Shown here: positions 9,523 through 19,389 of the stretch, piece by piece | Layout of the letters: each line of letters opens with the position of its first letter | Numbering within the stretch: the first letter of the stretch is position 1 | NCBI RefSeq assembly: GCF_017349295.1 | Contig: NZ_JAFMPK010000047.1 | Location: 421,245-485,244 of the forward strand | Origin: Myceligenerans salitolerans | GTDB taxonomy: Bacteria > Actinomycetota > Actinomycetes > Actinomycetales > Cellulomonadaceae | Direction of reading: 5' to 3' | Length of the DNA stretch: 64,000 nucleotides | The notes under the pieces: model-generated | The model's input: the letters and a program-made list of their open reading frames with translations, nothing else | The model's database searches: none | What the model was told of the DNA's origin: nothing | Position numbers and translations under genes: made by a program

Positions 9523-10731
9523 TCAGGCCAGCACCGTGAGGCCCGGGAGCTCCTTGCCCTCGAGCAGCTCGAGGCTCGCGCCACCGCCCGTGGAGATGTG
9601 GCTGAAGCCCGCCTCGTCGAAGCCGAGCACGCGCACGGCCGCGGCGGAGTCGCCGCCGCCCACGATCGAGAACGCCCCGTTCGCGGTCGCGTCCACGATG
9701 CCCTGCGCGACGGTCCGGGTCCCGGCGGCGTAGTCGGCACGCTCGAACACGCCCATGGGACCGTTCCAGGCGATGGTCCGGGTGTCGGCCAGCTTCGCGG
9801 CGAACAGCTCGCCCGACGCCGGACCGATGTCCAGGCCGATCTTGTCCGCCGGGATGGCATCCGCCGGCACGACGCCGGCCGGAGACGGGGCGTCGAAGGA
9901 GTCCGCGACGACGACGTCGGACGGCAGCACGATCTCCACCCCGTTCTCCTCGGCGGTGGCCAGGTACCCCTTGACGGTGTCGATCTGGTCCTTCTCCAGC
10001 AGCGAGGTACCGACCTCCAGCCCCTTGGCCGCGAGGAACGTGAACACCATGCCGCCGCCGATGAGCAGGCGGTCCGCCTTCGTGAGCAGGTTCGCGATCA
10101 CGCCGAGCTTGTCGCTCACCTTCGAGCCGCCGAGCACGACGGCGTACGGGCGCTCGGGGTCGCCGGTCGCGCGGGACAGCGACTCGACCTCCTTGAGCAC
10201 CAGCTCGCCCGCGGCGGCCGGGAGGATCCGCGCGACGTCGTACACGGACGCCTGCTTGCGGTGCACGACGCCGAAGCCGTCGGACACGAACGCGTCCGCG
10301 AGCGCGGCGAGCTCGCCGGCGAGCGCCTCGCGCTCGGCGTCGTCCTTGGAGGTCTCGCGCGCGTCGAAGCGGACGTTCTCCAGGAGGGCGACCTGCCCGT
10401 CGGCGAGGTCGCCGACGACCTTCTGCGCGGACGGGCCGGTGACGTCGTCGGCCAGCGCCACGTCGGCGCCGAGCAGCTCGCCCAGACGGGCGGCGACCGG
10501 CGCGAGGGAGAACTCGGGCCTCGGCTCGCCCTTGGGCCGGCCGAGGTGGGCGGTCACGACGACGCGGGCGCCGGCGTCGGCCAGGCGCCGCAGCGTGGGC
10601 AGCGCGGCGCGGATGCGGCCGTCGTCGGTGATGACGGGCGCGCCGTCACCCTGGGCGAGGGGGACGTTGAAGTCGGAGCGGACGAGCACGCGCTTGCCGC
10701 GCAGGTCGCCCAGGGAGTCGATGGTCTTCAT
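9523..10731 (-). CDS. pgk: Phosphoglycerate kinase
   Basis: This 402-residue enzyme makes ATP and 3-phosphoglycerate from 1,3-bisphosphoglycerate. [18 protein letters not shown] is the N-terminal substrate-binding signature, [12 protein letters not shown] a basic-patch motif, [14 protein letters not shown] the nucleotide-domain signature and GGGDSAAAV the C-terminal nucleotide loop. The ATG at 10731 ([10 protein letters not shown]) is chosen because homologues start there. The frame remains open upstream to 10839. It lies between gap and tpiA on the same strand. Confidence 0.97.
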   Translation of the reverse strand: MKTIDSLGDLRGKRVLVRSDFNVPLAQGDGAPVITDDGRIRAALPTLRRLADAGARVVVTAHLGRPKGEPRPEFSLAPVAARLGELLGADVALADDVTGPSAQKVVGDLADGQVALLENVRFDARETSKDDAEREALAGELAALADAFVSDGFGVVHRKQASVYDVARILPAAAGELVLKEVESLSRATGDPERPYAVVLGGSKVSDKLGVIANLLTKADRLLIGGGMVFTFLAAKGLEVGTSLLEKDQIDTVKGYLATAEENGVEIVLPSDVVVADSFDAPSPAGVVPADAIPADKIGLDIGPASGELFAAKLADTRTIAWNGPMGVFERADYAAGTRTVAQGIVDATANGAFSIVGGGDSAAAVRVLGFDEAGFSHISTGGGASLELLEGKELPGLTVLA

Positions 10732-10857
10732 GGTGCTCAGAGCCCTTCTGGCAGTGCGGGTGTGCTCGTCGGCGGCGCGGGTGCGGGGTTCGGCCGCCCG
10801 GCTGTCTCGGCGGACAGAACGCGACCCCGGGGCCGGCACGGACGGCGGCGGGGCCGG

Positions 10858-10878
10858 CCGGGACCGTGACGGTCCCGG
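10858..10878 (-). terminator. Hairpin in the 196-bp gap-pgk gap
   Basis: CCGGGACC (10858-10865) pairs with GGTCCCGG (10871-10878) around GTGAC. It begins about 50 bases after the gap stop codon, so it could be a partial terminator or an mRNA stabiliser letting gap be expressed above pgk. Confidence 0.45.
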
Positions 10879-10927
10879 CGAAGCCCGCCGCCGGCCCGCG
10901 CTGCGGCCGCCCGGGGTCAGGAACGCG

Positions 10928-12278
<1,351 letters not shown>

Positions 12279-13667
12279 TCACGAGCGCCGGCGAGCCGCA
12301 CGGACCGCCTCGTAGCGGTCCAGCGCCACCACGCGTTCGTGCCGGTGGTCGACGACGGGCGCGGGATAGCCGTCGGGCGGTCCCCCGGGGAGCTTCCAGG
12401 GCTGGTGCACGGCCTTCCCGGCGATGCCCGCGAGTTCCGGCACGTACGTCCGCACGTAGTCGCCGTCCGGGTCGAACCGCTCCCCCTGCAGCACCGGGTT
12501 GAACACCCGGAAGTAGGGGGCGGCGTCCGTGCCGCTGCCGGCCACCCACTGCCACCCGTGCTGGTTGGCGGCGAGATCGCCGTCGACCAGCGCACGCATG
12601 AAGTGCCGCGCCCCCCACCACCAGGGCAGGTGAAGATCTTTCACCAGGAACGACGCCGTGATCATCCGCACGCGGTTGTGCATCCAGCCCTCGGCGAGCA
12701 GCTGCCGCATCCCGGCGTCGACGACCGGGAAGCCGGTGCGCCCCTCCCGCCAGGCGGCGAACAACCGGTCCGCCTCCGGGCCGCTGTCGGTGGCCAGGGC
12801 GTCGAAGGAGCGGTCGTAGTTGCGGCGGGCGGAGTCGGGCCGCTGGTCGAGGACGTCGGCGTAGAAGTCGCGCCATGCCAGCTCGGCGCGGAACGCATCC
12901 GCGCCGTCGCCGGTGCTGCCCGCCAGGTCGGCCAGGAGCGTCCGCGGGTGCACGCAGCCGAACTTCAGGTAGGGCGACAGCTTCGAGGTCCCGGGCCGGT
13001 CCGGGCGGTCCCGCCCGTCCGCGTAGTCCTCGAGTGCGTCCCGCCGGAACACCTCCCATCGGCGGTGCGCGGCCGCCTCGCCGGGATCGGGCAGTTCGGC
13101 GGTGACGGGCGGCTCCGGCGGGATCGGCGTGGCGGCGACCGCCAGGGTCGCGGGGTCGATCCAGTCGAGGAAGCCGGCGTCCGTGTCGGCCGGGGGCCTC
13201 CACCCGTGATCGGCCCAGGCCCGCCGGAACGGGGTGAAGACACGGTAGCGGCCCCCGTCGGCGGACCGGACCCGGCCCGGCGCCACCGCGTACGGGGACC
13301 CGGTCCGGACCAGCAGGCGGCCGTCCTCGCCCAGTGCCCGCTCGACGGCCTGGTCCCGCGCCTGGCCGTAGGGCCCGAAGTCGGCTGCGACGTGCACCTG
13401 GACGGCGCCGGCCTCGCGGGCGACCCGTGGGACGACCTCGACGGGGTCGCCCTCGACGACGAGCAGCCTCCCGCGCAGGCTCTCGTCGAGCGCCCGCAGG
13501 CAGCCGGACAGGAACCACCGGCGCGCCTCCCCCGCCGGCCGGACGAGGCGCGGGTCGAGCACGAACAACGCCAGGGCGCGCCTTCCCCGGCCCGCGGCGA
13601 GAAACGTGGGCTGGTCGGCGACCCGCAGGTCGCGGCGGAACCACACGAGAGCCGTGGACCCGGTCAT
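12279..13667 (-). CDS. Deoxyribodipyrimidine photolyase
   Basis: This 462-residue class I-type CPD photolyase repairs UV-induced pyrimidine dimers using light and FAD. The N-terminal antenna domain starts STALVWFRRDLRVADQP. The FAD-binding domain carries TSKLSPYLKFGCVHPRT, ELAWRDFYADVL, DAGMRQLLAEGWMHNRVRM, and the C-terminal WQWVAGSGTDAAPYFRVFNP with the conserved tryptophans. The ATG overlaps the stop of the upstream TspO-like gene by four bases, so the two are translationally coupled. Whether it repairs CPD or 6-4 lesions cannot be read directly, but motif spacing favours CPD. Confidence 0.92.
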   Translation of the reverse strand: MTGSTALVWFRRDLRVADQPTFLAAGRGRRALALFVLDPRLVRPAGEARRWFLSGCLRALDESLRGRLLVVEGDPVEVVPRVAREAGAVQVHVAADFGPYGQARDQAVERALGEDGRLLVRTGSPYAVAPGRVRSADGGRYRVFTPFRRAWADHGWRPPADTDAGFLDWIDPATLAVAATPIPPEPPVTAELPDPGEAAAHRRWEVFRRDALEDYADGRDRPDRPGTSKLSPYLKFGCVHPRTLLADLAGSTGDGADAFRAELAWRDFYADVLDQRPDSARRNYDRSFDALATDSGPEADRLFAAWREGRTGFPVVDAGMRQLLAEGWMHNRVRMITASFLVKDLHLPWWWGARHFMRALVDGDLAANQHGWQWVAGSGTDAAPYFRVFNPVLQGERFDPDGDYVRTYVPELAGIAGKAVHQPWKLPGGPPDGYPAPVVDHRHERVVALDRYEAVRAARRRS

Positions 13668-14479
13668 GACGCGACGCTCCCCCGGCCGGCGCCACGGCCC
13701 GCACCCGCCCACCACACCGCTCCGAGCACGGCCGCCCCGGCGACCGCGGCCGCAACGGCCGCCGGCACGGACTGCGGCGCGCCGTCCCAGCGTGCCACCG
13801 CGATCCAGACCAGGCCCCAGGCGATGGCCGCCGCCACGGCGATCCGCCCTCCGCTCCGCACGGCCAGGACCACGCCGATCGCACCCACCACCGCCAGGAC
13901 GGCCACGGCCCACCAGTCGGGCCCGATGCCCGCCCCGTGGAACCCGGACGCCGCGAGCGCGGCCGCGACGTTGGCGGCCGTGGCCACGCACACCCAGCCG
14001 AGATAGACCCCGAGCACGCCGTCCACGAGGACGCGTTCCACCGGCCCGTTCGGCCGGGACCGCACCAGGATCATGAAGACGCGGCCGAGCAGGGCGAGCA
14101 GTGCCGCGATGACCAGAACGCTGAGCCAGAGCCGGCCCGCCTGCACCACGAGGATCCATGCCGCGTTGAGCACCATGGTGCCGGCGACCGGCAACCGGAG
14201 GCGCCGCCTGCGGGCCTCGGCCGCGGGTGCCGGTGCGGGGAACCACTGCAGCACCGTGAACCCGGCGAGACCGAGATAGATGACGGTCCAGACCGAGAAC
14301 GCCGTCGACGCGGGTGCGAGCGGTGTCGCGTCCGGTGCGAGAGCACCTCCCGCCGCCGAGGCGATCGGCGTCCCGCCGAACAGGCCGACGCCGATCATCG
14401 AACCCGTCACGCAGATCACGAGGCTGACCGTGACCACGATGCGCGGGACGACCAGGTCTGCGGATCTGCTGTGCGTCAT
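13664..14479 (-). CDS. TspO/MBR-like tryptophan-rich membrane protein
   Basis: This 271-residue, very hydrophobic protein has about eight predicted membrane segments. FSVWTVIYLGLAGFTVLQW, NAAWILVVQAG and LGWVCVATAANVAAAL resemble the Trp-rich helices of actinobacterial TspO-like sensory proteins, which bind tetrapyrroles or affect light and oxidative stress responses. It is longer than classical five-helix TspO (about 160 residues). It overlaps photolyase by 4 bases, so a light or photo-oxidative stress role is a reasonable inference. Family membership is likely but distant. Confidence 0.65.
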   Translation of the reverse strand: MTHSRSADLVVPRIVVTVSLVICVTGSMIGVGLFGGTPIASAAGGALAPDATPLAPASTAFSVWTVIYLGLAGFTVLQWFPAPAPAAEARRRRLRLPVAGTMVLNAAWILVVQAGRLWLSVLVIAALLALLGRVFMILVRSRPNGPVERVLVDGVLGVYLGWVCVATAANVAAALAASGFHGAGIGPDWWAVAVLAVVGAIGVVLAVRSGGRIAVAAAIAWGLVWIAVARWDGAPQSVPAAVAAAVAGAAVLGAVWWAGAGRGAGRGSVAS

Positions 14480-14546
14480 GCATGCCTCCAGGAACGTCGG
14501 AACCGGCTCGTCGGCGCCCAGCGCAGGCGGCCGGCCAGGGTGATGT

Positions 14547-14559
14547 CTAGCCTATCTAG
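14547..14559. promoter_or_regulatory. CTAG-N5-CTAG site upstream of the TspO-photolyase pair
   Basis: CTAG at 14547-14550 and 14556-14559 are separated by 5 bases, about 70 bases before the TspO-like start. On the minus strand it reads through TAGGCT and TAGACA, which fit -10 elements. This may be a promoter overlapped by an operator. The 14480-14643 gap contains no gene. Confidence 0.35.
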
Positions 14560-14643
14560 TAAGTTCCCGGGCTTCCTGTCCGGGATCCTCGTTTCCGCGA
14601 CCGCCGGAACGTCGCTCGTGAGGCGGACCGGCAGCCCACCGGG

Positions 14644-15600
14644 TCACCGCAGCGCCGGCAGGACGTGCTCGCCGAACGCCGCGACGAACTCGTCCTGCCG
14701 GCGCCCGACATGATGCAGGTAGAGACGGTCGGCGCCCGCGTCGCGCAGGGCGGCCAGGTGCGCCGTCAGCTCGCCGAGATCCGCGGAGACCAGCACGGCG
14801 CGCCGGACCTGCTCGATCCCGACGTCCTGGCTGCGCACGTCGAACGCGCGCGTCGTCGGGATGTCCGCGACGACGTCGGGGGCGCCGGTGTTGGTGCGCC
14901 ACTGGTCGAGCGCCACCGCCTCCGCCTCCGCCGTCGTCGGCGCCCACGACAGGTGGACCTGGACGGTCACGTCGCCCGCGCCTCCCTCCTCGCGGTAGGC
15001 CTCGATGATCCGGCGCAGCTCGCCCACGGGCTGGTTGACCGTGATCAGGCCGTCCGCCCAGGCGGCGTGCCGCCGTGCCGTCGCCGGTGTCAGCGCCGGG
15101 CAGAGCAGCGGAGGCACGACGTCGGGCAGCGTCCACAACCGGGCCTCGCGTGCGACGACCAGACCGGCGTGGTCCACCTCCTGGCCGAGCAGCAGCGCGC
15201 GGATCACCTGGACGCACTCCTCCAGCCTGCCGTCCCGCTCGGCCTTCGGCGGCCACGGGTCCCCCGTCACGTGCTCGTTCAGGTTCTCCCCCGAGCCCAG
15301 CGCCACCCAGAACCGGCCGGGGAACATCGCGCCGAGAGTGGCGATCGCCTGCGCCACGACGACCGGGTGGTAACGCCGGCCCGGCGCGCAGACCGTGCCG
15401 AACGACAGGCCGGTCACGGCGAGCGCCGCACCGAGCCACGACCATGCGAGCGGGGACTGGCCCTGCCGTGCGCTCCACGGCGCGAGGTGGTCGGAGCACA
15501 TGGCGGCGTCGAACCCGGCGTCCTGCGCGAGCCGCGCCACACGCAGCCCCTCGACCGGATGCAGCTGCTCGTGGGAGACGTGGAAGCCGACGACGGTCAC
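14644..15600 (-). CDS. LLM-class (luciferase-like) flavin-dependent oxidoreductase, TIGR03885-like
   Basis: This 318-residue luciferase-like TIM-barrel protein resembles the TIGR03885 group, described as probably non-F420 flavin oxidoreductases. The start VTVVGFHVSHEQLHPVEGL, the motif AAMCSDHLAPW and FWVALGSGENLNEHV are typical. The substrate is unknown. Its GTG overlaps the stop of the GH13 gene by four bases (GTGA), giving tight coupling. Related LLM genes are commonly paired with trehalose-synthase-like genes, so a shared role in stress or trehalose metabolism is an inference. Confidence 0.85.
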   Translation of the reverse strand: MTVVGFHVSHEQLHPVEGLRVARLAQDAGFDAAMCSDHLAPWSARQGQSPLAWSWLGAALAVTGLSFGTVCAPGRRYHPVVVAQAIATLGAMFPGRFWVALGSGENLNEHVTGDPWPPKAERDGRLEECVQVIRALLLGQEVDHAGLVVAREARLWTLPDVVPPLLCPALTPATARRHAAWADGLITVNQPVGELRRIIEAYREEGGAGDVTVQVHLSWAPTTAEAEAVALDQWRTNTGAPDVVADIPTTRAFDVRSQDVGIEQVRRAVLVSADLGELTAHLAALRDAGADRLYLHHVGRRQDEFVAAFGEHVLPALR

Positions 15601-17327
15601 GCGTCGCCCTCGCTCCCGCGGTCGCCGGCGCCCCTGGTCCCTCGTGCGCCCGAGCTGCCACCGTCGCCGCTGCCCGAGCCGCCGTCGACGGTGCGGCGCA
15701 GCCAGCGGTACCCGTACCCCGCCAGGGGGATGCGGCCGTCCGCCTCCACCGCCGGGTAGTCCTGGTCGACGTGCACGTCGACGTAGCGCGCCGCGCCCTC
15801 ACGCAGGGCGGAGATCTCGGTGTCGGGGAGGGTGGCGACGACCGGTTCGTCGGCGAGGTTCGCCAGCAGCAGCACGCTGGACTGCTCCACCTGGTAGCGC
15901 AGGGCCAGCACGGACGGTGCCCCGACGTCCCACGGCACCGGACGCGCCCGCCCCAGCTCGCTCAGGCCGAGCCGGGCGCGCACGAGGCCTCCGACCCGGC
16001 GCAGGAGTGAGCCGTCGCGGACGTTCTGCTCGTCCACGCTCACCCGGTCCGGCCCGTAGGGACCGGTGATCACGGGTGCCGCGAACGCGTCCCGCGGGGC
16101 GCGGGAGAAGCCGGCGGACGGCGTCGTGGACCACTGCATGGGCGTGCGCACGGCCTCGCGCTCCGGCCGGCCGAGGTCGTCCCCCATCCCGATCTCGTCG
16201 CCGTAGCGCAGCACCGGAGGCCCGGGCAGGGAGAACAGCACCGCGTGGGCCATCGCGAGACGCCGTGGGTCGCCCTCGAGCATCGGGGCCAGACGACGGC
16301 GGATGCCGCGATGGTAGACGCGCATGGAGTCCTCGGGCGCGAACGTGTCGAGCACCTCCTGCCGTTCCTCCGTGCTGAGCCGCTCCAGGTCCAGTTCGTC
16401 GTTGTTGCGCAGCCAGTGCGCGTACGTCGCCCCGGACGGCGGCTCCGGCTGGGTGCGCAGGGCCCGCTCCAACGGTTCCGCGCGGCCGCGCGCCAGGGCG
16501 AGGAACAGGTGGTTGTTCGTCCAGAAGTCGAGCAGCATGGTCATGCCGTGCTCACCGTCGGTACCGAAGTAGTCGGCGTACCGGTCCGGCTCGACGTCGA
16601 CCTCCCCGAGCAGCACCGCGCCCGAACGCTGCGCGGACACCGCCGCCTGCAGGTCCCGCACGAGCCACTGCCCGTCGGTGTCCGGGCGGGCGGCCCGGGC
16701 TCGTTCGAGCATCAGGGGCACCGCGTCCACCCGGAAGCCGGAGACACCCATGCGCAGCCAGAACGACACGATGCGGTACAGCTCGTCGCGCACCCGGGGG
16801 TTGTCGAGCGCGAGGTCGGGCTCGTGCGAGTAGAACGCGTGCCGGTAGAACTGCTGCGCCTCCTCGTCCCACGTCCAGGTGCGGGGTTGCACGTCCGGGA
16901 ACATCGGTTCGATGTCGTCGCGCGGCTCGTCGGACCACAGGTAGTAGTCGCGGTAGGGCGAGTCGCGGTCCCGGCGCGCCTCCTGGAACCACGGGTGCTG
17001 GTCGGAGGTGTGCTGCGTGACGAGCTCCACGAGCACGTGCAGGCCGAGGTCGTCGGCGGTCTCCAGGAGCCGCGCGACGTCGGCCAGGTCGCCCAGCCGG
17101 GGATCGACCGCCAGGTGGTCGGCCACGTCGTAGCCGCCGTCCCGGAACGGCGAGACGTAGAACGGCAGGAGCCACACGCACGTGACGCCGAGCCCTCGCA
17201 GGTAGTGCAGGCGCTCGATGACGCCCGGAAGGTCGCCCCACCCGTCGTCGTCCGAGTCGACGAACAGGCGCGGGTCGAGCTGGTAGACGACCGCGTCGGT
17301 GTACCAGGACGAGTGCATACGCGCCAT
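15597..17327 (-). CDS. Trehalose-synthase-like GH13 protein with altered active-site regions
   Basis: This 576-residue GH13 protein resembles trehalose synthase (maltose/trehalose interconversion). Domain A starts SSWYTDAVVYQLDPRLF. The nucleophile is D201 in SGFRVDAVP, the acid/base is E242 in LLGEVDV, and the third acid is D310. Two conserved regions deviate. Region I reads ELVTQHTSDQHPWF instead of the usual DFVMNHTSDQHPWF. Region IV reads LRNNDELDL, replacing the nearly invariant His of NHDE by Asn309. The catalytic triad is kept, so activity is possible but its specificity is doubtful. The C-terminus ends in a Gly/Ser-rich tail. It overlaps its neighbours on both sides. Confidence 0.85.
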   Translation of the reverse strand: MARMHSSWYTDAVVYQLDPRLFVDSDDDGWGDLPGVIERLHYLRGLGVTCVWLLPFYVSPFRDGGYDVADHLAVDPRLGDLADVARLLETADDLGLHVLVELVTQHTSDQHPWFQEARRDRDSPYRDYYLWSDEPRDDIEPMFPDVQPRTWTWDEEAQQFYRHAFYSHEPDLALDNPRVRDELYRIVSFWLRMGVSGFRVDAVPLMLERARAARPDTDGQWLVRDLQAAVSAQRSGAVLLGEVDVEPDRYADYFGTDGEHGMTMLLDFWTNNHLFLALARGRAEPLERALRTQPEPPSGATYAHWLRNNDELDLERLSTEERQEVLDTFAPEDSMRVYHRGIRRRLAPMLEGDPRRLAMAHAVLFSLPGPPVLRYGDEIGMGDDLGRPEREAVRTPMQWSTTPSAGFSRAPRDAFAAPVITGPYGPDRVSVDEQNVRDGSLLRRVGGLVRARLGLSELGRARPVPWDVGAPSVLALRYQVEQSSVLLLANLADEPVVATLPDTEISALREGAARYVDVHVDQDYPAVEADGRIPLAGYGYRWLRRTVDGGSGSGDGGSSGARGTRGAGDRGSEGDA

Positions 17328-17533
17328 CAGCCCTCGGAACCGGCGTGCCCGCCGGTACGGGGGTTCTGGGACGCGGGGTCGGTGTCCTGGTCGGGTTGGC
17401 CGTCCGCGCGCTGCTCGCGCGGGGTGGAGGACTCGTCGTCGTCGCTCCCGGCGGCCGCTCCGGTGCGCGGGTTGAGCTGCTCGGGGTCGCTGTCCGGGTC
17501 CTCGGCGGGGTCATAGCCAGGCTGGTCGGTCAT
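17327..17533 (-). CDS. Small acidic two-repeat disordered protein
   Basis: This is a 68-residue, strongly acidic, Pro/Gly-rich protein without hydrophobic segments. It contains two imperfect copies of D-(S/T)-D-P-x3-N-P-R-T-G-x2-A-G-S: DSDPEQLNPRTGAAAGSDDD and DTDPASQNPRTGGHAGSEG. The ATG has a good ribosome site (GGAGACGACC). Its TGA shares one base with the GH13 start ATG, so it leads the three-gene unit with GH13 and the LLM gene. No family is recognised. It may be a stress-type disordered protein. Confidence 0.7.
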   Translation of the reverse strand: MTDQPGYDPAEDPDSDPEQLNPRTGAAAGSDDDESSTPREQRADGQPDQDTDPASQNPRTGGHAGSEG

Positions 17534-17742
17534 GGTCGTCTCCTGTCCACGGGGCGTGGCCGGTGCTGGACCGCGGCTTGTTCTCGCACCGTGCCACGGG
17601 ACGACGCCGCTCGCATTTCGCCGGAACCGGACGTGTGCCCGGTGGACGCGCGGCACCGCGCCCGGCCCGCTCCGCCCGGCGGAGTCCTCCGCCTCCGCTC
17701 GCTCCGGCACGCCGGGCCGGCGGGTCCGACGGCGGATCGCGG

Positions 17743-18864
17743 TCACCGGGCCAGTCGCTCGACCACCGTGCCGTACAGCCACGGCACACGCGCCGCAGCG
17801 GGCACGATCGCCGGACGGGCGGGGCTGGACGCCCAGGCGAGCAGGCCGCTGGTGAGCGCCCGGTAGTCGCGCGTCGCCGAGTGCCACGCGCGCTCGTACG
17901 CGACGGGGTCGTCCAGGTGCCGGACGACGGCGTCCGCCTGGGCGAGGCCCACGCGGACCCCCTCGCCCGTCAGGGCGTCGACGTAGCCCGACGCGTCGCC
18001 CACGAGCCGCACCCGCCCTGCCGCGCGCCGGAGCGACCGCCGGCGCAGCGGCCCGGCGCCCAGCACCGGCCCGGCCCACGCGCCCGTCAGCCGGGCACGG
18101 AGTTCGGGGAACTGCGAGCGCAGCACCGCCTCGAACCCGTCGCCGGAGGGCAGCGCCTCGCGAGGCCCGAGCAGCGCGACGCCGACGGTGTCGGCACCCA
18201 CCGGCGTCACGTACGCCTCGGCGTCTCGCGACCAGTGCACCTCGACGAGCTCGCTCCACGGCGGTACCCGGAAGTGGCGCCGCAGGCCGTACCGGCGGCG
18301 CACCGCCCGGCCGCCGTGCCGCCCGGGGGCCGCATCGAGCCCCGCGAGCCGGCGGGTCGTGGAGTGCAGGCCGTCGCAACCGAGGAGCCAGCCCGCCCGG
18401 AGCGTGGCCCGAGCACGCTCGCCGCCCCGGCTCGTCGCGGCAGCGCCGGGCACGATGTCCACCTCGACGCCCCCGGCGTCCTGGCGCAGCGTCGTGACGC
18501 GGGCGTGCAGCAACCTCGCCCCCACGTCGGCGGCGCGGGACCACAGGGCCGCGTGCAGCGCCGTGCGCGGCACGCCCCGGCCGGGGCCGTCGGTGAACCG
18601 GTGGTCGGCACGGTGCCCGCGCGAGCGATAGCTGATCCCGGAGAGCGGATACCCGGGCGGGTCGGCGCCGAGCGCCTGGACGGCCCGCAGCGCCCCCGGG
18701 AGCAGCCCTTCCCCGCAGGCCTTGTCGAAGGTGCCCGTGCGCCGGTCCACGAGCAGCACGTCGAGTCCCGCGGCCCGCGCATGGATCGCCGCGGCCAGCC
18801 CGACCGGTCCGGCACCCACCACGACGACGTCCGCGTCCAGGCCACCGCGGCCCGTCCTGGTCAC
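17743..18864 (-). CDS. FAD-dependent hydroxylase, AgqC/SrsC-like
   Basis: This 373-residue flavoprotein of the group A monooxygenase / geranylgeranyl-reductase superfamily has ADVVVVGAGPVGLAAAIHA as its N-terminal dinucleotide fold, GWLLGCDGLHSTTRR as the DG motif, and RVRLVGDASGYVDALTGEG as the second FAD motif. Its GTG overlaps the stop of the methyltransferase (GTGA). In Streptomyces srs and Actinoplanes agq clusters the equivalent enzyme hydroxylates an alkylresorcinol to a hydroquinone/quinone. The same role is inferred here from context. Confidence 0.82.
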   Translation of the reverse strand: MTRTGRGGLDADVVVVGAGPVGLAAAIHARAAGLDVLLVDRRTGTFDKACGEGLLPGALRAVQALGADPPGYPLSGISYRSRGHRADHRFTDGPGRGVPRTALHAALWSRAADVGARLLHARVTTLRQDAGGVEVDIVPGAAATSRGGERARATLRAGWLLGCDGLHSTTRRLAGLDAAPGRHGGRAVRRRYGLRRHFRVPPWSELVEVHWSRDAEAYVTPVGADTVGVALLGPREALPSGDGFEAVLRSQFPELRARLTGAWAGPVLGAGPLRRRSLRRAAGRVRLVGDASGYVDALTGEGVRVGLAQADAVVRHLDDPVAYERAWHSATRDYRALTSGLLAWASSPARPAIVPAAARVPWLYGTVVERLAR

Positions 18865-19388
18865 CGGGACCCGCCGGTGACCAGCCGCAGCGCACGCTCC
18901 TCGGCCGGGATGCGGAAGCGGCCCAGCAGCACCGCGTTGAGCACGGTGAAGCACGTGGCCGTGATCCAGCAGGTGTGCACCAGCGGGAGCGCGATGCCCT
19001 CGACCACGACGGCCACGTAGTTCGGATGGCGCAGCCACCGGTACGGTCCCCCGGAGACCAGCGGCAGCCCCGGCACCACGATGATGCGCGTGTTCCAGCG
19101 GTACCCCAGCGTGGCCACGCACCACCACCGCAGCCCCTGCCCGGCGAGCACCAGGACGAGCATCGGCACACCCAGCCACGGCAGGAAGGGCCGGCCGGCG
19201 ACCACGGCCTCCACGACGCACGCGACCAGCAGTCCGCTGTGCAGGGCCACCATCGCCGGGAAGTGCCCCCTTCCCGACTCGACGCCGCCGCGCGCGAAGG
19301 ACCATCGAGCATTGCGCGCCGACACGGCGAGCTCGGCGAGCCGCTCCACCGCCGTGGCGGCCACGAGCACCACGTAGAACCCCAGCAT
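18861..19388 (-). CDS. Isoprenylcysteine carboxyl methyltransferase-family O-methyltransferase, AgqB/SrsB-like
   Basis: This 175-residue membrane methyltransferase of the ICMT/PEMT fold has about four hydrophobic helices. The C-terminal SAM-binding signature is visible as GPYRWLRHPNYVAVVVEG and RIPAEERAL. It starts one base after the type III PKS stop and overlaps the FAD hydroxylase, so all three are one operon. In srs/agq clusters this position encodes the enzyme that methylates the phenolic lipid ring. Bacteria have no prenylated CAAX proteins to modify, which favours that reading. Confidence 0.82.
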   Translation of the reverse strand: MLGFYVVLVAATAVERLAELAVSARNARWSFARGGVESGRGHFPAMVALHSGLLVACVVEAVVAGRPFLPWLGVPMLVLVLAGQGLRWWCVATLGYRWNTRIIVVPGLPLVSGGPYRWLRHPNYVAVVVEGIALPLVHTCWITATCFTVLNAVLLGRFRIPAEERALRLVTGGSR

Positions 19389-19389
19389 C

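Noticed and set aside
13668..14483. N-terminal extension of the photolyase frame (734 codons in total)
   Set aside because: The first 270 codons are antisense-like shadow of the TspO-like gene; photolyase homology starts exactly at ATG 13667, which overlaps the TspO-like stop.
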